In this document: positions 21,496 through 32,763 of the stretch, in pieces
How the letters are laid out: the number at the start of each line of letters is the position of its first letter
Numbering within the stretch: position 1 is the stretch's first letter
Assembly: GCA_949775045.1 (NCBI GenBank)
Contig: OX459102.1
Coordinates: forward strand, 11,550,201-11,614,200
Origin: Metridium senile
Taxonomy: Eukaryota > Cnidaria > Anthozoa > Actiniaria > Metridiidae
DNA: 64,000 bases
Direction of reading: 5' to 3'
Program-made: the position numbers and the translations under genes
Notes under the pieces: model-generated
Databases searched by the model: none
What the model saw: only the letters and a program-made list of their open reading frames with translations
What the model was told of the DNA's origin: nothing

Positions 21496-21833
21496 GTAAT
21501 ATGAAGAATGGCAATCTATAATCAAAACTAATTACAAAATAAGAAATGAAAATTAAAGTAAACAGAAAAGTTGTAGAAACTCCAGTACATCAGTACTGAA
21601 GGCAGTGAAGCGTTTGATTGTGAGGACCGTCGCATCTGACACCTGACAGGCTACATGTGCTAGTTTCTTCATGAACACAATTAATGGGATTTTGTAAAAC
21701 TAGAACCTTTGTAGATATCATAACTGAATATTATGAACAAGCAACATGAAGTATTGATGTACTGAAGATAGGGAAGCGTTTGATTGTGAGGACCGTCGCA
21801 TGCGCATTTGATAGACTTCGTGTGCTTGTCTAT

Positions 21834-22233
21834 TGGCCAGTAACAAAACGAGTAAAGGACTGGGTACTAGTTTCCCTAATTAATGTAATTAAGAAATGAA
21901 CCTCATAATATAAAAGAGCAGATCAAGATATGTAAGATTCCTGAGATTTGTTGCTTTTGGTTGGATATTGAGTGAGTTACAGCCATTCAAAACTGCCCAA
22001 AATTACAAAGGAATGTATGGATTGGAAGGACAGATGTCCTTCCAAACCATACATTTCCTTCTATTTTTAGGCCTTTTTATGAGGATGTATCTTGGTCAGA
22101 ATACAACCAAATGCAACCAAATTCAGGAATCTAACATATCTTGATGTGCTCTCTTTAATTATGAGGTTTGTTTTTTAATTACAGTAATTAGGCAAACTAG
22201 TACCCAGTCCTCTACTCATTTTGTTACTGGCCA
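21834..22233. mobile_element. 400-bp foldback element, TGGCCAGTAAC ends
   Basis: TGGCCAGTAACAAAACGAGT mirrors ACTCATTTTGTTACTGGCCA. The arms extend about 190 bp (TACTAGTTT..., CATAATATAAAAGAGCA, ATCAAGATATGT and their complements). A unit at 38710 has the uninterrupted TCTATTCATGAATAC, confirming the insertion. The target duplication is short (AT or ATT). Confidence 0.8.
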
Positions 22234-22620
22234 ATTCATGAATACTGTTAGTGGGATTTTGTAAAACTAGAACCTTTGTAGATATCATAATATTATGTAA
22301 CAAGCAACATGAAAGATAGGGAACCGTTTGATTGTGAGGACCGTTGCATTTGACAGACTACATTGATTTAGGGGGAAAGGGTTTGAAGGATTCTATTGTC
22401 CAAAACACCTCTGCATCTGTGCAGATTTTACTCAACAAACCTTTTTGTCCAAGATTATAGCATGACTAAGACATTTTTGCACTACTGAAGTTTAGACATC
22501 CCCCCTATTTCCCTTTGAACAGGAGAACAGAGATTGGGGGACCCTGGTAACTAGTACTATTCTATGCCAGCTAAAATAAATCCCCAAATTGATTGATGTA
22601 TTTTCTTCACAAAATCGGAT

Positions 22621-23626
22621 GTACTATAGGTGGCGTATTTTTGGCCGTGGCCTATTTTGTTTTGGTAAGTTTTGCCAACCAACCATTGTTATTTAAATAG
22701 AACAAAGAAAAATGATAAAAATCTATTGTGTAAATGGTTGGCAAATTAGCCAGTCTCGTCGTTCTACATGAGAAAGGAACCTCTGCTCGCAACAAAATAC
22801 CAACACTTGTAAACAATTCACTCGCCCACTGAGAATGAAAAAAAAAAAAGCATAGCTGGGTCTCGTGCCAATCCCCTACGGTCCAGTTCTCTAACGTTGC
22901 GTGACGACACTTAAAACAGCTGCGCTGATCGATCAACACATTTTGAAAAAGCAAAAACACAGATAAAATTGAATTAACCTTTGTGCATGAACAGTTTATC
23001 ATCAAAGCAATACTTTCCGAAAAAGCAAAATGTCAAATAAAATTGATTTGAGCTTTTTGTGCATGTGAACAGTTTGTCAAAAAGCAACTATTTTTATGGT
23101 GCTGGTCAATGAAAAACAAAATCATTTAGCGAAAAGAGGATTATGTACCGAATTGCCTAACAAAATAGAGCTCAAATTTGCATAGCCAGTAGCTATATAA
23201 CTAAAGATTGTTATCTGTCTGTGTTACGTGAACTAACAGGAAAACATCCAAAACCATAGCTAATGGATAACGAAAATTGAAGTGAAGCTTTTACAATCCT
23301 TTATTAGTGATATTTGCACGAGTACCTCATCTGACATAAATACAGTGGCCAATTAAACGAGTGTGTCACGCAACTGTAATGTAACGCACACGGGCCGGAA
23401 TAATTGCAACCAGAGTTCGAGAGCAGTCGGCAAAGGGCTTGGAATTCTATTCTAAGAGATCGCTACAAAGCAAAGCAAAGGTTTTAGTCTTCGTATAAAA
23501 GTAAACTGGTTCGTTATATCTTGTAATAATTGAGTCTAAATCAATATGGAGGCGCTAGTCGAACCACCTTCAACAAGGATACGTCGTGGGTCACTGCTAT
23601 GGCCGATTCTTACGTTCAATGTTTAA
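22621..23626 (+). pseudogene. LACTBL1 promoter and first 25 codons, truncated by duplication junction
   Basis: Near-identical to 38993-39981, the upstream region and exon 1 start of the beta-lactamase-like gene. The ATG at 23546 opens [20 protein letters not shown] and continues to ILTF, where homology ends at 23618. The next bases come from IMMP2L intron 2 and give N, V and a TAA at 23624-23626. Whatever promoter activity the original has may persist here, now facing the decapitated IMMP2L exons downstream. There is no catalytic domain, so no enzyme can be made. Confidence 0.9.
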
Positions 23627-23889
23627 TTTATCATATGCAGTACAAACAGCATAACATTGATGATGATGATTTTGATGATAGTGGTGTTAATGATAGTGAT
23701 GATGATGAAAATGATGATGGTGATGTTCATATGATATTGATGAGTGATGCTCGTAATGAAGTTGATGATGAACAAAATGTAAATGACAATGATGAAAATG
23801 ATGGTTTGAGGTGAATAGAGAAAAAAACAGAGTATTACAAGATGAGTGTGCAGCCATTGCATGGAAGCGCAACAAAAAAATAATACGTA

Positions 23890-24121
23890 CACCTATTTCA
23901 AATATCGTTGTCAGAAGGAGATCTGCAATCTGAGGCCGAAATGCATTGGCCCTTTTTTTACGCTGAGCACCTTCAGATTTACCATCGCCATATCCGAATG
24001 GAAGCCAGCAAGTGCATGCAAACGAATTTTTAATGAGAAAAAACTGCTGTACCCCAGAATTCATTTCGGTCTCAGTTTGCAGATTGAGATCTCCTTCTGA
24101 CAACATTTTTTGAAATAGGTG
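23890..24121. mobile_element. MITE with CACCTATTTC ends and TA target duplication
   Basis: CACCTATTTCAAATATCGTT and the mirror TTTTTTGAAATAGGTG border the element, with inner arms GTCAGAAGGAGATCTGCAAT / GAGATCTCCTTCTGAC. It is flanked by TA on both sides (23888-23889, 24122-24123), as in Tc1/mariner-type elements. A second copy is at 52272-52523 and a single right end at about 32490-32510. Confidence 0.8.
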
Positions 24122-24512
24122 TATACAATTGTAGATTATGATGAAATAATTTGTCAATGGCCAGTTGTGAGGAGTGATGCAGATCTGCGATAATTGTTTT
24201 TTACTTTTTGTGCTCCAATTCATCTTATTTCAAAAATTGTTGTTTAGAGATCCACAAGACCCAAATATCATTCTAATAAAAAGAGTTGTTGGTTTACAAG
24301 GGGATACAATCAAGTAAGAATTGAAAGTCCATATATATATATATTTGAAATTATTCCCAAAAGGAAATAATTGACTTAAATAATAAATATTGACTTATTG
24401 CTTTGTCTAAGTGAAAATAAGTTGAAATATAGCTATTAAACTAACAACCTGTAGTTATAATTAGTACAAACAATATATCTGTGAAATACAAAACTAAATA
24501 GTATAAATTATA

Positions 24513-24651
24513 ATTCAACAACAAATTTTTCTCAGCTCTAATTGGTCCAGGGGCGATCACGTGACATGATAGTGCCCACCGCAGAGGGATACTATCAGCG
24601 TATAGTGCCCGCTGAGCTTTTCGTCTGCTTCGGAAAATTTTGTTGTTGAAT
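24513..24651. mobile_element. Foldback MITE, TTCAACAACAAA ends
   Basis: TTCAACAACAAATTTTTCTC against GGAAAATTTTGTTGTTGAA. It is present only in the truncated IMMP2L copy, so it inserted after the segmental duplication. Confidence 0.7.
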
Positions 24652-24659
24652 AATAAAAA

Positions 24660-24840
24660 CAATAGAGCAGTTAAAATCTTGGGTATAATGCTGTGATAGT
24701 TGCCCTTGGAAACTGGATGTTCCTCAAAACTTCATAATCGCCCTCGAACAGCGTTCTCAGACGACTATTTGTTTTTCTGAACATCCAGTTTCCGCGGGCA
24801 ACTATCACAGCATAATCCCCTCAATTCAACTACTCTATTG
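24660..24840. mobile_element. Foldback MITE, CAATAGAG...CTCTATTG
   Basis: Inverted arms CAATAGAGCAGTT/AACTACTCTATTG and ATGCTGTGATAGTTGCCC/GGGCAACTATCACAGCAT, and GGAAACTGGATGTTC/GAACATCCAGTTTCC. Absent from the matching intron near 14450. Confidence 0.75.
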
Positions 24841-25839
24841 TTTAAATAGTGCTGCATTAAACAATAGAAAACAAAAATTGTACTATTTAGTATTATTTAC
24901 TGATGTTTCACTGATATACTATTTGCACACATTTATTTACTAAATATTCAGTATGAATTTGTTTGGGTTATATTCTATTCAAGTATAAATACACAAGTGA
25001 TTATAGAAAATCACACATGGTGATTGGTTGAGAAATTCACCCTATTTCTTGATAATCACCTACAGCGTTTTACATGCTTTTAGAAATAGAAAATGAATAG
25101 TTTTTCTTTTAAAAAGACTGTTTATTTTTACTTTATTTTGAATGATCACTTCTGTATATATATACTAAAGAAATTATTCACCTCAGGCTCAGTGAATAAT
25201 AACCTTGACTCCTTCTTGCTTATTATTTACCGATATTCACTTTGCCTTTTCTATATTCTTTTTTTCTGTACTTTCTCATATCAGCTGATCAAGGACATTA
25301 CCTTATATTTTTGTTTGTTTGTTTGTTTGTTTTAGGACCTTAGGATACAAGAATAAATATGTGAAAGTACCCAGAGGGCATTGCTGGGTTGAGGGTGATA
25401 ACCATGCCCATAGTATGGATAGTAATACATTTGGACCAGTAAGTTACTGATAATAAAAACTCTGACATTGATAAATGAGTTTGGGCTAGGTATCAGTATG
25501 AAAATGTGCCAGCACTATCTAGATGCAGCATACAGTGATAGCACTATCTAGATGCAGCATACATGCCACCTAAACTGCTCTGGACCCCAAAGTGCAAGTG
25601 GTGTTAGCCGCTGGCCTGCAAGCATTGTCTCTGTTTTAACTTAGCCTAAATTACATTAATTGATAATGTTGACAAAGCATTATGATGATGATGATGATGA
25701 TAGCAGAGATGATAAAGATGACTATAATGATGATATTATTGATATTGATGGTGACAGTAAGCAATTATTGGATGAGGTTGAGCATGACATCGTAAATTAT
25801 CAAGACCGAGGTCTGTGTTATCTGCCGAAGCCTCCTGGC

Positions 25840-25901
25840 TGATGATGATGATGATGATGATGATGAGGAGGAGGAGGAGGAGGAGGAGGAGGAGGAGGAG
25901 G

Positions 25902-25957
<56 letters not shown>

Positions 25958-25960
25958 AGC
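25840..25960. repeat. (GAT)n-(GAG)n-(GAT)n microsatellite
   Basis: Runs of GAT, then about 14 GAG triplets, then about 18 GAT triplets. The matching site in the complete gene (15500-15730) lacks the GAG block. It creates poly-Met/Arg and poly-His/Pro reading frames that are not genes. Confidence 0.95.
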
Positions 25961-26904
25961 AGAGATGATCAAGATGAACATGATGGTGGCAATGATGATA
26001 GAATATTGATGGTGATAGTAATAATGATGCAGAGATGGTAATGATGACTATAATGATGATATTATTGATGGTGATGGTGACAGTAATGAAGATGATTGTG
26101 ACAGTAATAATGATGGTGATGATTTGTTGATGACAATGAGTTACAATAACCATTCTAATAATATATTACAGCAAGGACACTTGAACTGCAAACACTTGAC
26201 TTTTTTCAGATTATTATTTTCTGAACATTCTACTGCTTCACAACATCTAAACAGGAAGCAGCGAGTTCATGCAAATACACTAAGTGTTCAAAATAAATCA
26301 TTTCTAATCTATTTACTCAAGGGTCCTCGAGGGTTGGGGGTTATCAATATTAACAAAAAACTCAAAAGTGTTCACAGTTCAAGTGTTCCCACTATAATGC
26401 TTTTGATTAACCCTGATAAAGATATAGCCTCCAGCGCAGGTATCTCTTATATCTCGTTTCATAAGGCTTCCTGTGGTGAAGCAGTTCTTCCCTGCCAAAT
26501 ATTCCAACACAGGAAGCCCGATCGCATCAACAAAGGAATCCCTAAGGAGTAACCAGCGGAGGAGGGTAATAAAGATATAGATTAATGTATGTCTTATTTC
26601 ATAGGTTGCAGTTGGTTTAATTCAAGCTAAAGCTACTCGTGTAGTCTGGCCCATTCGACGATGGAGTAAAATACAAAATCTATTACTTACTAACAGAGGA
26701 CCTCTTTCAAGTAAAGAATGTGAACAAATCAGTAGAAATGACTCCATTGAAGCAAAGTTAACTCTAAATGGATCAACTGACAATGAAGAAAACATTATAG
26801 ACAATAGTGAATTGTATTTCACAGACTATGAGACAATGAGTGACTGTGGTTTATTACCTGGTAAATTTGGACCTGTTAGCTAGTAGTGTATGAATTTTGA
26901 TTTT

Positions 26905-27250
26905 TTTAAATCAGCAGAGATGACTCCATTGAAGCAAAGTTAACTCTAAATTGTTCAACTAACGATGAAGAAAACATAATAGACAATAGTGAAATGCATT
27001 TCACAGACTATGAGACAATGAGTGACTGTGGCTTATTGCCTGGTTAATTTGGACTTGTTAGCTAGTAGTGTATGAATTTTTATTTTTTAAATCAGCAGAG
27101 ATGACTCCATTGAAGCAAAGTTAACTCTAAATGGATCAACTGACAAAGAAGAAAACTTAATAGACAAAAGTGAAATGCATTTCACAGACTATGAGACAAT
27201 GAGTGACTGTGGCTTATTACCTAGTAAATTTGGACCTGTTAGCTAGTGTA
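26905..27250 (+). repeat. Two extra tandem copies of the IMMP2L last-exon tail
   Basis: Units of about 170 bases starting AATCAGCAGAGATGACTCC and ending at GTTAGCTAG, directly after the stop of the truncated IMMP2L. The complete gene has one extra unit; here there are two, so copy number has changed since the duplication. Confidence 0.8.
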
Positions 27251-27689
27251 TGAATTTTGATGTTTTAAAAGGGAATACTGATTATTTGAAGAAATTAGAG
27301 TTACTTTCTAAACACAGATGGCTACAATAGGCATCGAAGAATAAACTTTGACTTTTACAAAGTTTTTTTATACTTTTTTTTTTTACAGTTCATTAGTGGC
27401 GAGTTCTTACGGGCTAAGATGTTTCTTGTTCATTCTTGATGTACTTTGCTCAAATATAAGATATATTGATGAAGAAAACCATTCGTATGTAGAGATTCCA
27501 TTTTCATGTCCTCAATCGTGATTGGATAATTATGTTTCAGTGGCCTTGGTTGCACTGTAAAATCTAAATCTAACTAAAAAGGATTTTTTTTACACAGTAA
27601 TTATGTACATGCATTTCGCTTTACCGTGTTCACCAAAATATCAAAAAAGACTAAGTTGTTTCATTCTGTAATATTTTTGAGTCGATGTA

Positions 27690-27878
27690 AACACGACGTG
27701 ACGTCATATGCCAACTCTTGTCAACTTGGAAAAGCCAGCGTTGCAATTTTCAGTGACGTCACGTAATCAGATGCCAGCACGATCACAATCCTGATACAAC
27801 CATGCCTTCGTGACGGTGCAGTTTTCTTGCATTCATATAAACACTGTGCTAATTAGCTTACAACACAGTCGATTAGCC
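27690..27878 (+). promoter_or_regulatory. Putative promoter of P450 copy 2
   Basis: TGACGTCA at 27699-27706 and 27754-27761 (the second extended to TGACGTCACGTAA) and TATAAA at 27836-27841. A stretch between the second site and the TATA box present in copies 1 and 3 (around CACCAACTATTAGGTG) is deleted, shortening the spacing. Confidence 0.5.
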
Positions 27879-30849
27879 ATGGATTTCCTACTAACAGTCG
27901 TTGCAATAATAATCATTCTTGCTCTGATATACTGGTTTGGTGTGAAAGATTATGCACTGATAGCCGACGTACCCGTAAACGGCCCCAAACCTTGGCCGTA
28001 TCTAGGTAACATACCACAAGTGATCAAGTATGGAGGCCTGCATAAAGCCTTTTGGGAGTGCTTTAAGCGTTATGGCCGCGTCCATAAGTTTTACCTTGGA
28101 CGCAGACCTGGTTTCGCGGTAACTGATCCAGAAATCGTAAGGCATATCTTGGCTAAAGATTTCGATAAGTTTCGTAATCGTCCAGAGTTTGTCAAAGTGA
28201 ATCCTCCATTGGTCCACAGTGTTGTCCTCGCTCGGGATCACAAATGGAAGCGAATCCGTACGATTTTAACTCCGACTTTTAGCACGGCAAAACTCAAGCA
28301 ACTTGTACCTATTGTGGAGGGTTCTGTAGTGCAGTTGGAGAATAAAATGGAGCGGCTTGCTCGTTCGGGTAAGTTTGTTCTGATTGTTATGCTTTGTTAT
28401 GCTACAATGACTTCAGAACAACTTCTCATTGAAATTCATTTAGACAGTTCAAAAAATCAAGCCTAGAAACTGTACCCAAAAGCTTAAATATTTGAAGGGA
28501 AATTCGGTTAAGTAATGTTTAAAGTCCGACAATGAGGACTGGACGGGATTTCAAGTCCGCGCAATTAGTTGCAAGGACTTGAAATCCCGTCCGGTCCGAA
28601 TCGGAGGACTTTGAAATACTTCTCAAACTCAATAATTATTTGGGAGGAATCTTCGTCTATAGATATTTAGCCATTTTATTATAATGAAACTATTATCTGA
28701 TAGTTATGCATGCATGGATAATTTCTAAAACAGTTTAAAACATTCCGTTCTGGTCAACGAATTAACTTGTGGCTTAATGGTAAGGAATTAGTAAGTTAGT
28801 GGTTAGAAGTTCGAGTCTCGGTACTGGTTACCATGAAAATATTTCAAGAGTCTCTTAATCCTTTAAAAAGTAAAGTTAAAGGAACTATGTTTTTCTGTTT
28901 TTCACTATATAAAGCGTTACCAAAGTATATTAAATCATTTCCAAGTACGAAAAGCTTATTAGTATTTTATTACATGTCCCAAGGGACGGACCCCAACCTC
29001 CCCTCCCCCCGATAACTTTCCTAATGGTCCGTCCCTTATGCAAAAAGGGCCTCGGGATTTAGTTACTATGTAGTTACTCGAATTACCACTAAATATCAGT
29101 AATAGCTTTTGATCAATCATTTATCGAACGTTCGATCAAGTTCGATTAAGCCAAAAAAAAAAATTGGAGTGTTCGATTTTGTCTGATTACCGAATTTAGT
29201 CGAACTTAATCACTTGATTAGTGTTCGATTTTACGTTCGATTAAGTTCGATTAATCGAACGTTCGATTTTGTCCGATTTGCTACGTCGGGCATCAATGAC
29301 AAATCTATCTTCGTGATATTGCCAGCTTCGCCTAAAGTCCTGATTTTCAGAATATTTTTTAACTAACAAATAAGCGTTCCCTGTGGATTTTTAATAATGC
29401 TTTTTTCATAACGTGAAAAATCCCACCAAGTTTATTTAAATTTGATTAGTCATATCGTGCCGGGTCACACAGCGTGACACGACATAAAAATGGCACGCCG
29501 TGACGTGTGTTGTGTTGTGTGACATCCCTATCCGCTCTGTAAATACTTAGAAGAAAAATAAAGAACCCCCTCCCCCCCCCAGCGAACAGTTCAGTGAATA
29601 GACCTCTTTACCTCCGTTTGCAAATTGCACATTTCAGACCACGTGTCATTCCCTTGAGAATTGTTCTTTTATGATGAATGTGTTATATCATTTACATGTG
29701 AAAGAAACAATTCCCAGGGGTAGTATCACGCGATCTGAAATGGGACAACAAACAAGGAAGATAAAGAGATCTATTAGGTAGTATCGTGAATGTCTACTCC
29801 AAATGTGCATGTTATCTAGAACCATCGACGCTTATATAGAATTAGCTGACCAATGCTTAATGTTTTGATTTCCAGGCGAAAATGTGAACATCACAGAGCT
29901 GTTTTCTCTGTTCTCCCTTGACGTCATAATGAAGTCAGCCTTTGGTTACGATACAGATGTCCAGAATAAGCCAAATGAGGAGTTCCTTCAGCGAGTTAAA
30001 AATGTTCTACAGATTCCTCTCTGGAAGCGAGCGTTTACGATGTTCCCCTTCTCAGATCATCTCAGCAAAATACTCGACATCCAAATCCTAAAAGGAACGG
30101 ATTACTTCATGGCCATTGCGAGCAAGATAATGGCGAGTAGGAATGAGCAAGGTGCCGGTGGAAAACGTGATCTTCTGCAGTTGATGCTAGAAGCACGCGA
30201 AGAAGAACTCGATGGCTTGCCAAGACTTAGTGATGATGAACTGGCAGCACAGAGTTTGATAGTTCTCATTGCAGGATTCGAATCCACTTCTACTTCGTTG
30301 ACAAGTACGGCATATATGCTAGCAACCTATCCTGACGTCCAAGAAAAACTTCTCCAAGAACTCGACAAGGCTCGTGCAAATGACCAAGGTTTGTCCGTTT
30401 ATGACCTGGCCAACCATGTCGGATACCTCGATCAAGTCGTCTCCGAAGTGATGCGTCTCTGTACTCCTGGCTTCAATCTCTTAAGAACCTGCAACGAAGA
30501 CGTTGTTATCAACGGAATACGTTTTCCTAAAGGCGCTGACATCAACATTCCTAATTACTGCCTCCACCGCGATCCTGAGGCTTGGGAACGACCTGATGAG
30601 TTCTACCCAGAGCACTTCGCAGCAGAAGCGAAAGAAAAGCGCCATCCTTATTCTTACATGCCTTTCGGGTCAGGGCCTCGGCAGTGCATCGGAATGAGGT
30701 TCGCCTTGAACGAAATGAAGATCGCCTTGCTGACCATTATGGAGAAATACAAGTTTGAACGGTGTTCGGAAACTAAAAATCTCGATCATGTGTCGTCAGT
30801 TGTCATGCTGCCAAAAGATAACGTAGTACTTAAGATAGTGCAACGTTGA
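27879..30849 (+). CDS. Cytochrome P450, CYP3 clan, copy 2
   Basis: Exons 27879-28368 and 29876-30849 (490+974 nt, 487 residues), same phase-1 intron as copy 1. I used the MDFLL start shared by all three copies; an in-frame upstream Met at 27810 falls in the promoter region. All P450 hallmarks are present: anchor, GPKPWPYLGN, WKRIRTILTPTF, EVMR, EFYPEHF and FGSGPRQCIGMRFAL. The I-helix motif reads AGFEST where copies 1 and 3 have AGFETT, so the conserved Thr of the acid-alcohol pair is Ser here. Several other differences cluster in the B-C and F-G regions (VNPPLVHSVVLARDHK, DIQILKGTDYF), where substrate-recognition sites lie in this superfamily. Likely a functional paralog of different specificity; substrate unknown. 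Confidence 0.94.
28518..28616. mobile_element. Foldback MITE in intron of P450 copy 2
   Basis: AAAGTCC...GGACGGGATTTCAAGTCC on the left mirrors GGACTTGAAATCCCGTCC...GGACTTT on the right. Absent from copies 1 and 3. Confidence 0.75.
28773..28832 (+). repeat. Possible tRNA-derived SINE remnant
   Basis: TGGCTTAATGGTAAGG resembles an A-box, and GAAGTTCGAGTCTC about 30 bases later a B-box. No cloverleaf is apparent. Confidence 0.3.
28977..29036. repeat. Small foldback, AAGGGACGGACC ends
   Basis: AAGGGACGGACC mirrors GGTCCGTCCCTT around a C-rich loop. Ends of the same kind occur at 41111-41126, about 49665-49886 and 53868-53890, where they border G- or C-runs, so this is a dispersed MITE family in various states of decay. 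Confidence 0.6.
29598..29775. mobile_element. Foldback MITE, AATAGACCTCTTTA ends
   Basis: AATAGACCTCTTTACCTCC faces GGAAGATAAAGAGATCTATT, with inner CATTTCAGA/TCTGAAATG arms. Related by its ends to 19033-19191. Confidence 0.6.
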
Positions 30850-30869
30850 TGGAAGAACGGAGAGTTGTA

Positions 30870-31375
30870 CTGGACTGGCCATATACCCTAGTCACTTCAT
30901 GAATACAATTAAGGGGATTTTGTAAAACTAGAACCTTTGTAGCTATCATAACTGAACATTATGTATCAAGAAACATGAAGAAAGGCAATCTACAATCAAA
31001 ACTAATTACAAAATAAGAAATGAAAATTGAAGTAAACAGAACACTTGAAAGTTGTAGAAACCCAAGTATTGATGTACTGAAGACAGTGAAGCGTTTGATT
31101 GTGAGGACCGTCGCATCGTATCTGACACCTGACAGGCTCCATGTGCTAGTTTCTTCATGAACACAATTAATGGGATTTTGTAAAACTAGAACCTTTGTAG
31201 ATATAACTGAATACTATGTAACAAGCAACATGAAGTATTGATGTACTGAAGATAGGAATCGAAGCGTTTGATTGTGAGGACCGTCGCATGCGCATTTGAC
31301 AGACTTCATGTGCTAGTCTCTTCATGAATACTATTAATGGGATTTTGTAAAACTAGAACCTTTGTAGTGCATGCA
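30870..31375. repeat. Tandem repeats downstream of P450 copy 2
   Basis: The same units as at 20640-22370, with GTGAGGACCGTCGCAT at about 31097 and 31274. Here they run directly into the promoter of copy 3, not into a LACTBL1 upstream region. Confidence 0.75.
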
Positions 31376-31549
31376 ATTCTTTGCGAATCATATTATATTA
31401 TCAATTTGGGTTGCACTGTAAAATCTAGATCTAACTAAAAAGGTTTTTTTTACTCCGTAACTGATGTACATGCATTTCGCTTTACCGTATTTACCAAAAT
31501 ATCAAAAAGACTAAGTTGTTTCATTCTGTAATATTTTTGAATCGTTGTA

Positions 31550-31755
31550 AACACGACGTGACGTCATATGCCAACTCTTGTCAACGTGGAAAAGCCAGCG
31601 TTGCAATTTTAAGTGACGTCACATTCAGATGCCAGCACGATCACAACCCTGATACAACCAATAAACACCAACTATTAGGTGCTTTCGTGACAGTGCAGTT
31701 TTCTTGCATTCATATAAACACTGTGCAAATTAGCTTACAACACAGTCGATTAGCC
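31550..31755 (+). promoter_or_regulatory. Putative promoter of P450 copy 3
   Basis: TGACGTCA at 31559-31566 and 31614-31621, TATAAA at 31713-31718. Essentially the same sequence as the copy 1 promoter, including the segment missing from copy 2. Confidence 0.5.
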
Positions 31756-31949
31756 ATGGATTTCCTACTAACAGTCGTTGCAATAATCATCATTCTTGCT
31801 CTGATATATTGGTTTGGTGTGAAAGATTATGCACTGATAGCCGACGTACCCGTAAACGGCCCTAAACCTTGGCCGTATCTAGGTAATATACCACAAGTGA
31901 TCAAGTATGGAGGCCTGCATAAAGCCTTTTGGGAGTGCTTTAAGCGTTA

Positions 31950-32763
31950 TGTACGAGTCAAATCCAAAGGTGCCCATCCCCCCCCCGGGCAAACCCCCGG
32001 GCATTTGACTTTTTGAAAAAAAATTGGTCAAATTCCCCACCATCTGGGCAAACTGAACAGTCAAATGCCCCACTATTGAAACAACAGAATGGTCAAATGC
32101 CCGCCCCTCGAGCTCGAGTCAGTGATAAACTCAAATTTTACTTTAAGTAGAAAAGAAAATACTTAAACTTCCTTCTACTACATGACGTCTCATGAACATG
32201 GTAGACAAAACTTGTACAATCAAATATGAAGGGAAATTTCAAAAAACGTTGAAGAAGAGAATGGTTATTGGCAATTTTTGATTGGTGATTGCACGACCGA
32301 AAGATGGATCTCGATATAATTCACAAATCTATCTTAAAAACTGAAAGAACTTGGATTTTCTTTGCACTTTTCGACTCTAAAACACAAAGACAAGCATTTA
32401 TACTTCGTCAATTTAATTTTACTTGTGAAAGAACAGTACCCAGAGCTCCTTTGCAATCGCTGTTCGTCAATCGCCAATTCTTTCTGACGTTTTTTGAGAT
32501 AGGTGTATAACAAGGAAAAACTATCTATCAATTCTTTGCTTTTCGTTTCCGTTCCCGTGTGACTTTTGCCTGATCATGGGCTACCTGTGGTTAGGACTCC
32601 AATGCTTTCTGGGTATTTTTAAAGATGGCCGACACTCGTCAAATGCCCGCCCGTTCAAGTAGCTAATCGGCGTCAAATTCCCCACTATACGGAACCCAAG
32701 TCTTGTCAAATGCCCGGGGTTTGCCCGGGGGGGGGATGGGCACCTTTGGATTTGACTCGTACA
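31950..32763. mobile_element. 814-bp PIF/Harbinger-like non-autonomous element with TTA target duplication
   Basis: TGTACGAGTCAAATCCAAAG mirrors CTTTGGATTTGACTCGTACA, followed inward by GGTGCCCATCCCCCCCC / GGGGGGGGATGGGCACC. TTA is present at 31947-31949 and 32764-32766; removing the element and one TTA restores the P450 exon exactly. A 3-bp TTA duplication is characteristic of PIF/Harbinger elements. No transposase was seen. The interior includes GATTGCACGACC motifs shared with 54270-54477 and a right end of the CACCTATTTC family (about 32490). Confidence 0.9.

Larger units (their letters stand above)
20640..22370. repeat. Degenerate 165-240 bp tandem repeats downstream of P450 copy 1
   Basis: Units contain CTTCATGAATAC, TTTTGTAAAACTAGAACCTT, ATCATAACTGAATATTATGT and GATTGTGAGGACCGTCGCAT. 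They recur at 21619, 21787 and about 22334, interrupted by the elements at 20742-21495 and 21834-22233. The same units follow copy 2 (30870-31375) and copy 3 (38030-38870). Confidence 0.8.
24248..26883 (+). pseudogene. Truncated IMMP2L duplicate, exons 3-5 only
   Basis: Exons 24248-24313, 25336-25438 and 26605-26883 have the same lengths (66, 103, 279 nt), phases and splice sites as exons 3-5 of the complete gene and no stop or frameshift. Only a few residues differ (for example ATC to ATR before VVWP, MHF to LYF). Exons 1-2 are absent because the duplication junction at 23618 falls in intron 2. The membrane segment and nucleophilic Ser are therefore missing and only the Lys half of the dyad remains. 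It can make no functional peptidase alone. It may be transcribed from the orphan LACTBL1 upstream region. Confidence 0.9.

Noticed and set aside
25736..26153. ORFs of poly-Met/Arg or poly-His/Pro
   Set aside because: Products of the GAT/GAG microsatellite in an intron of the truncated IMMP2L copy.
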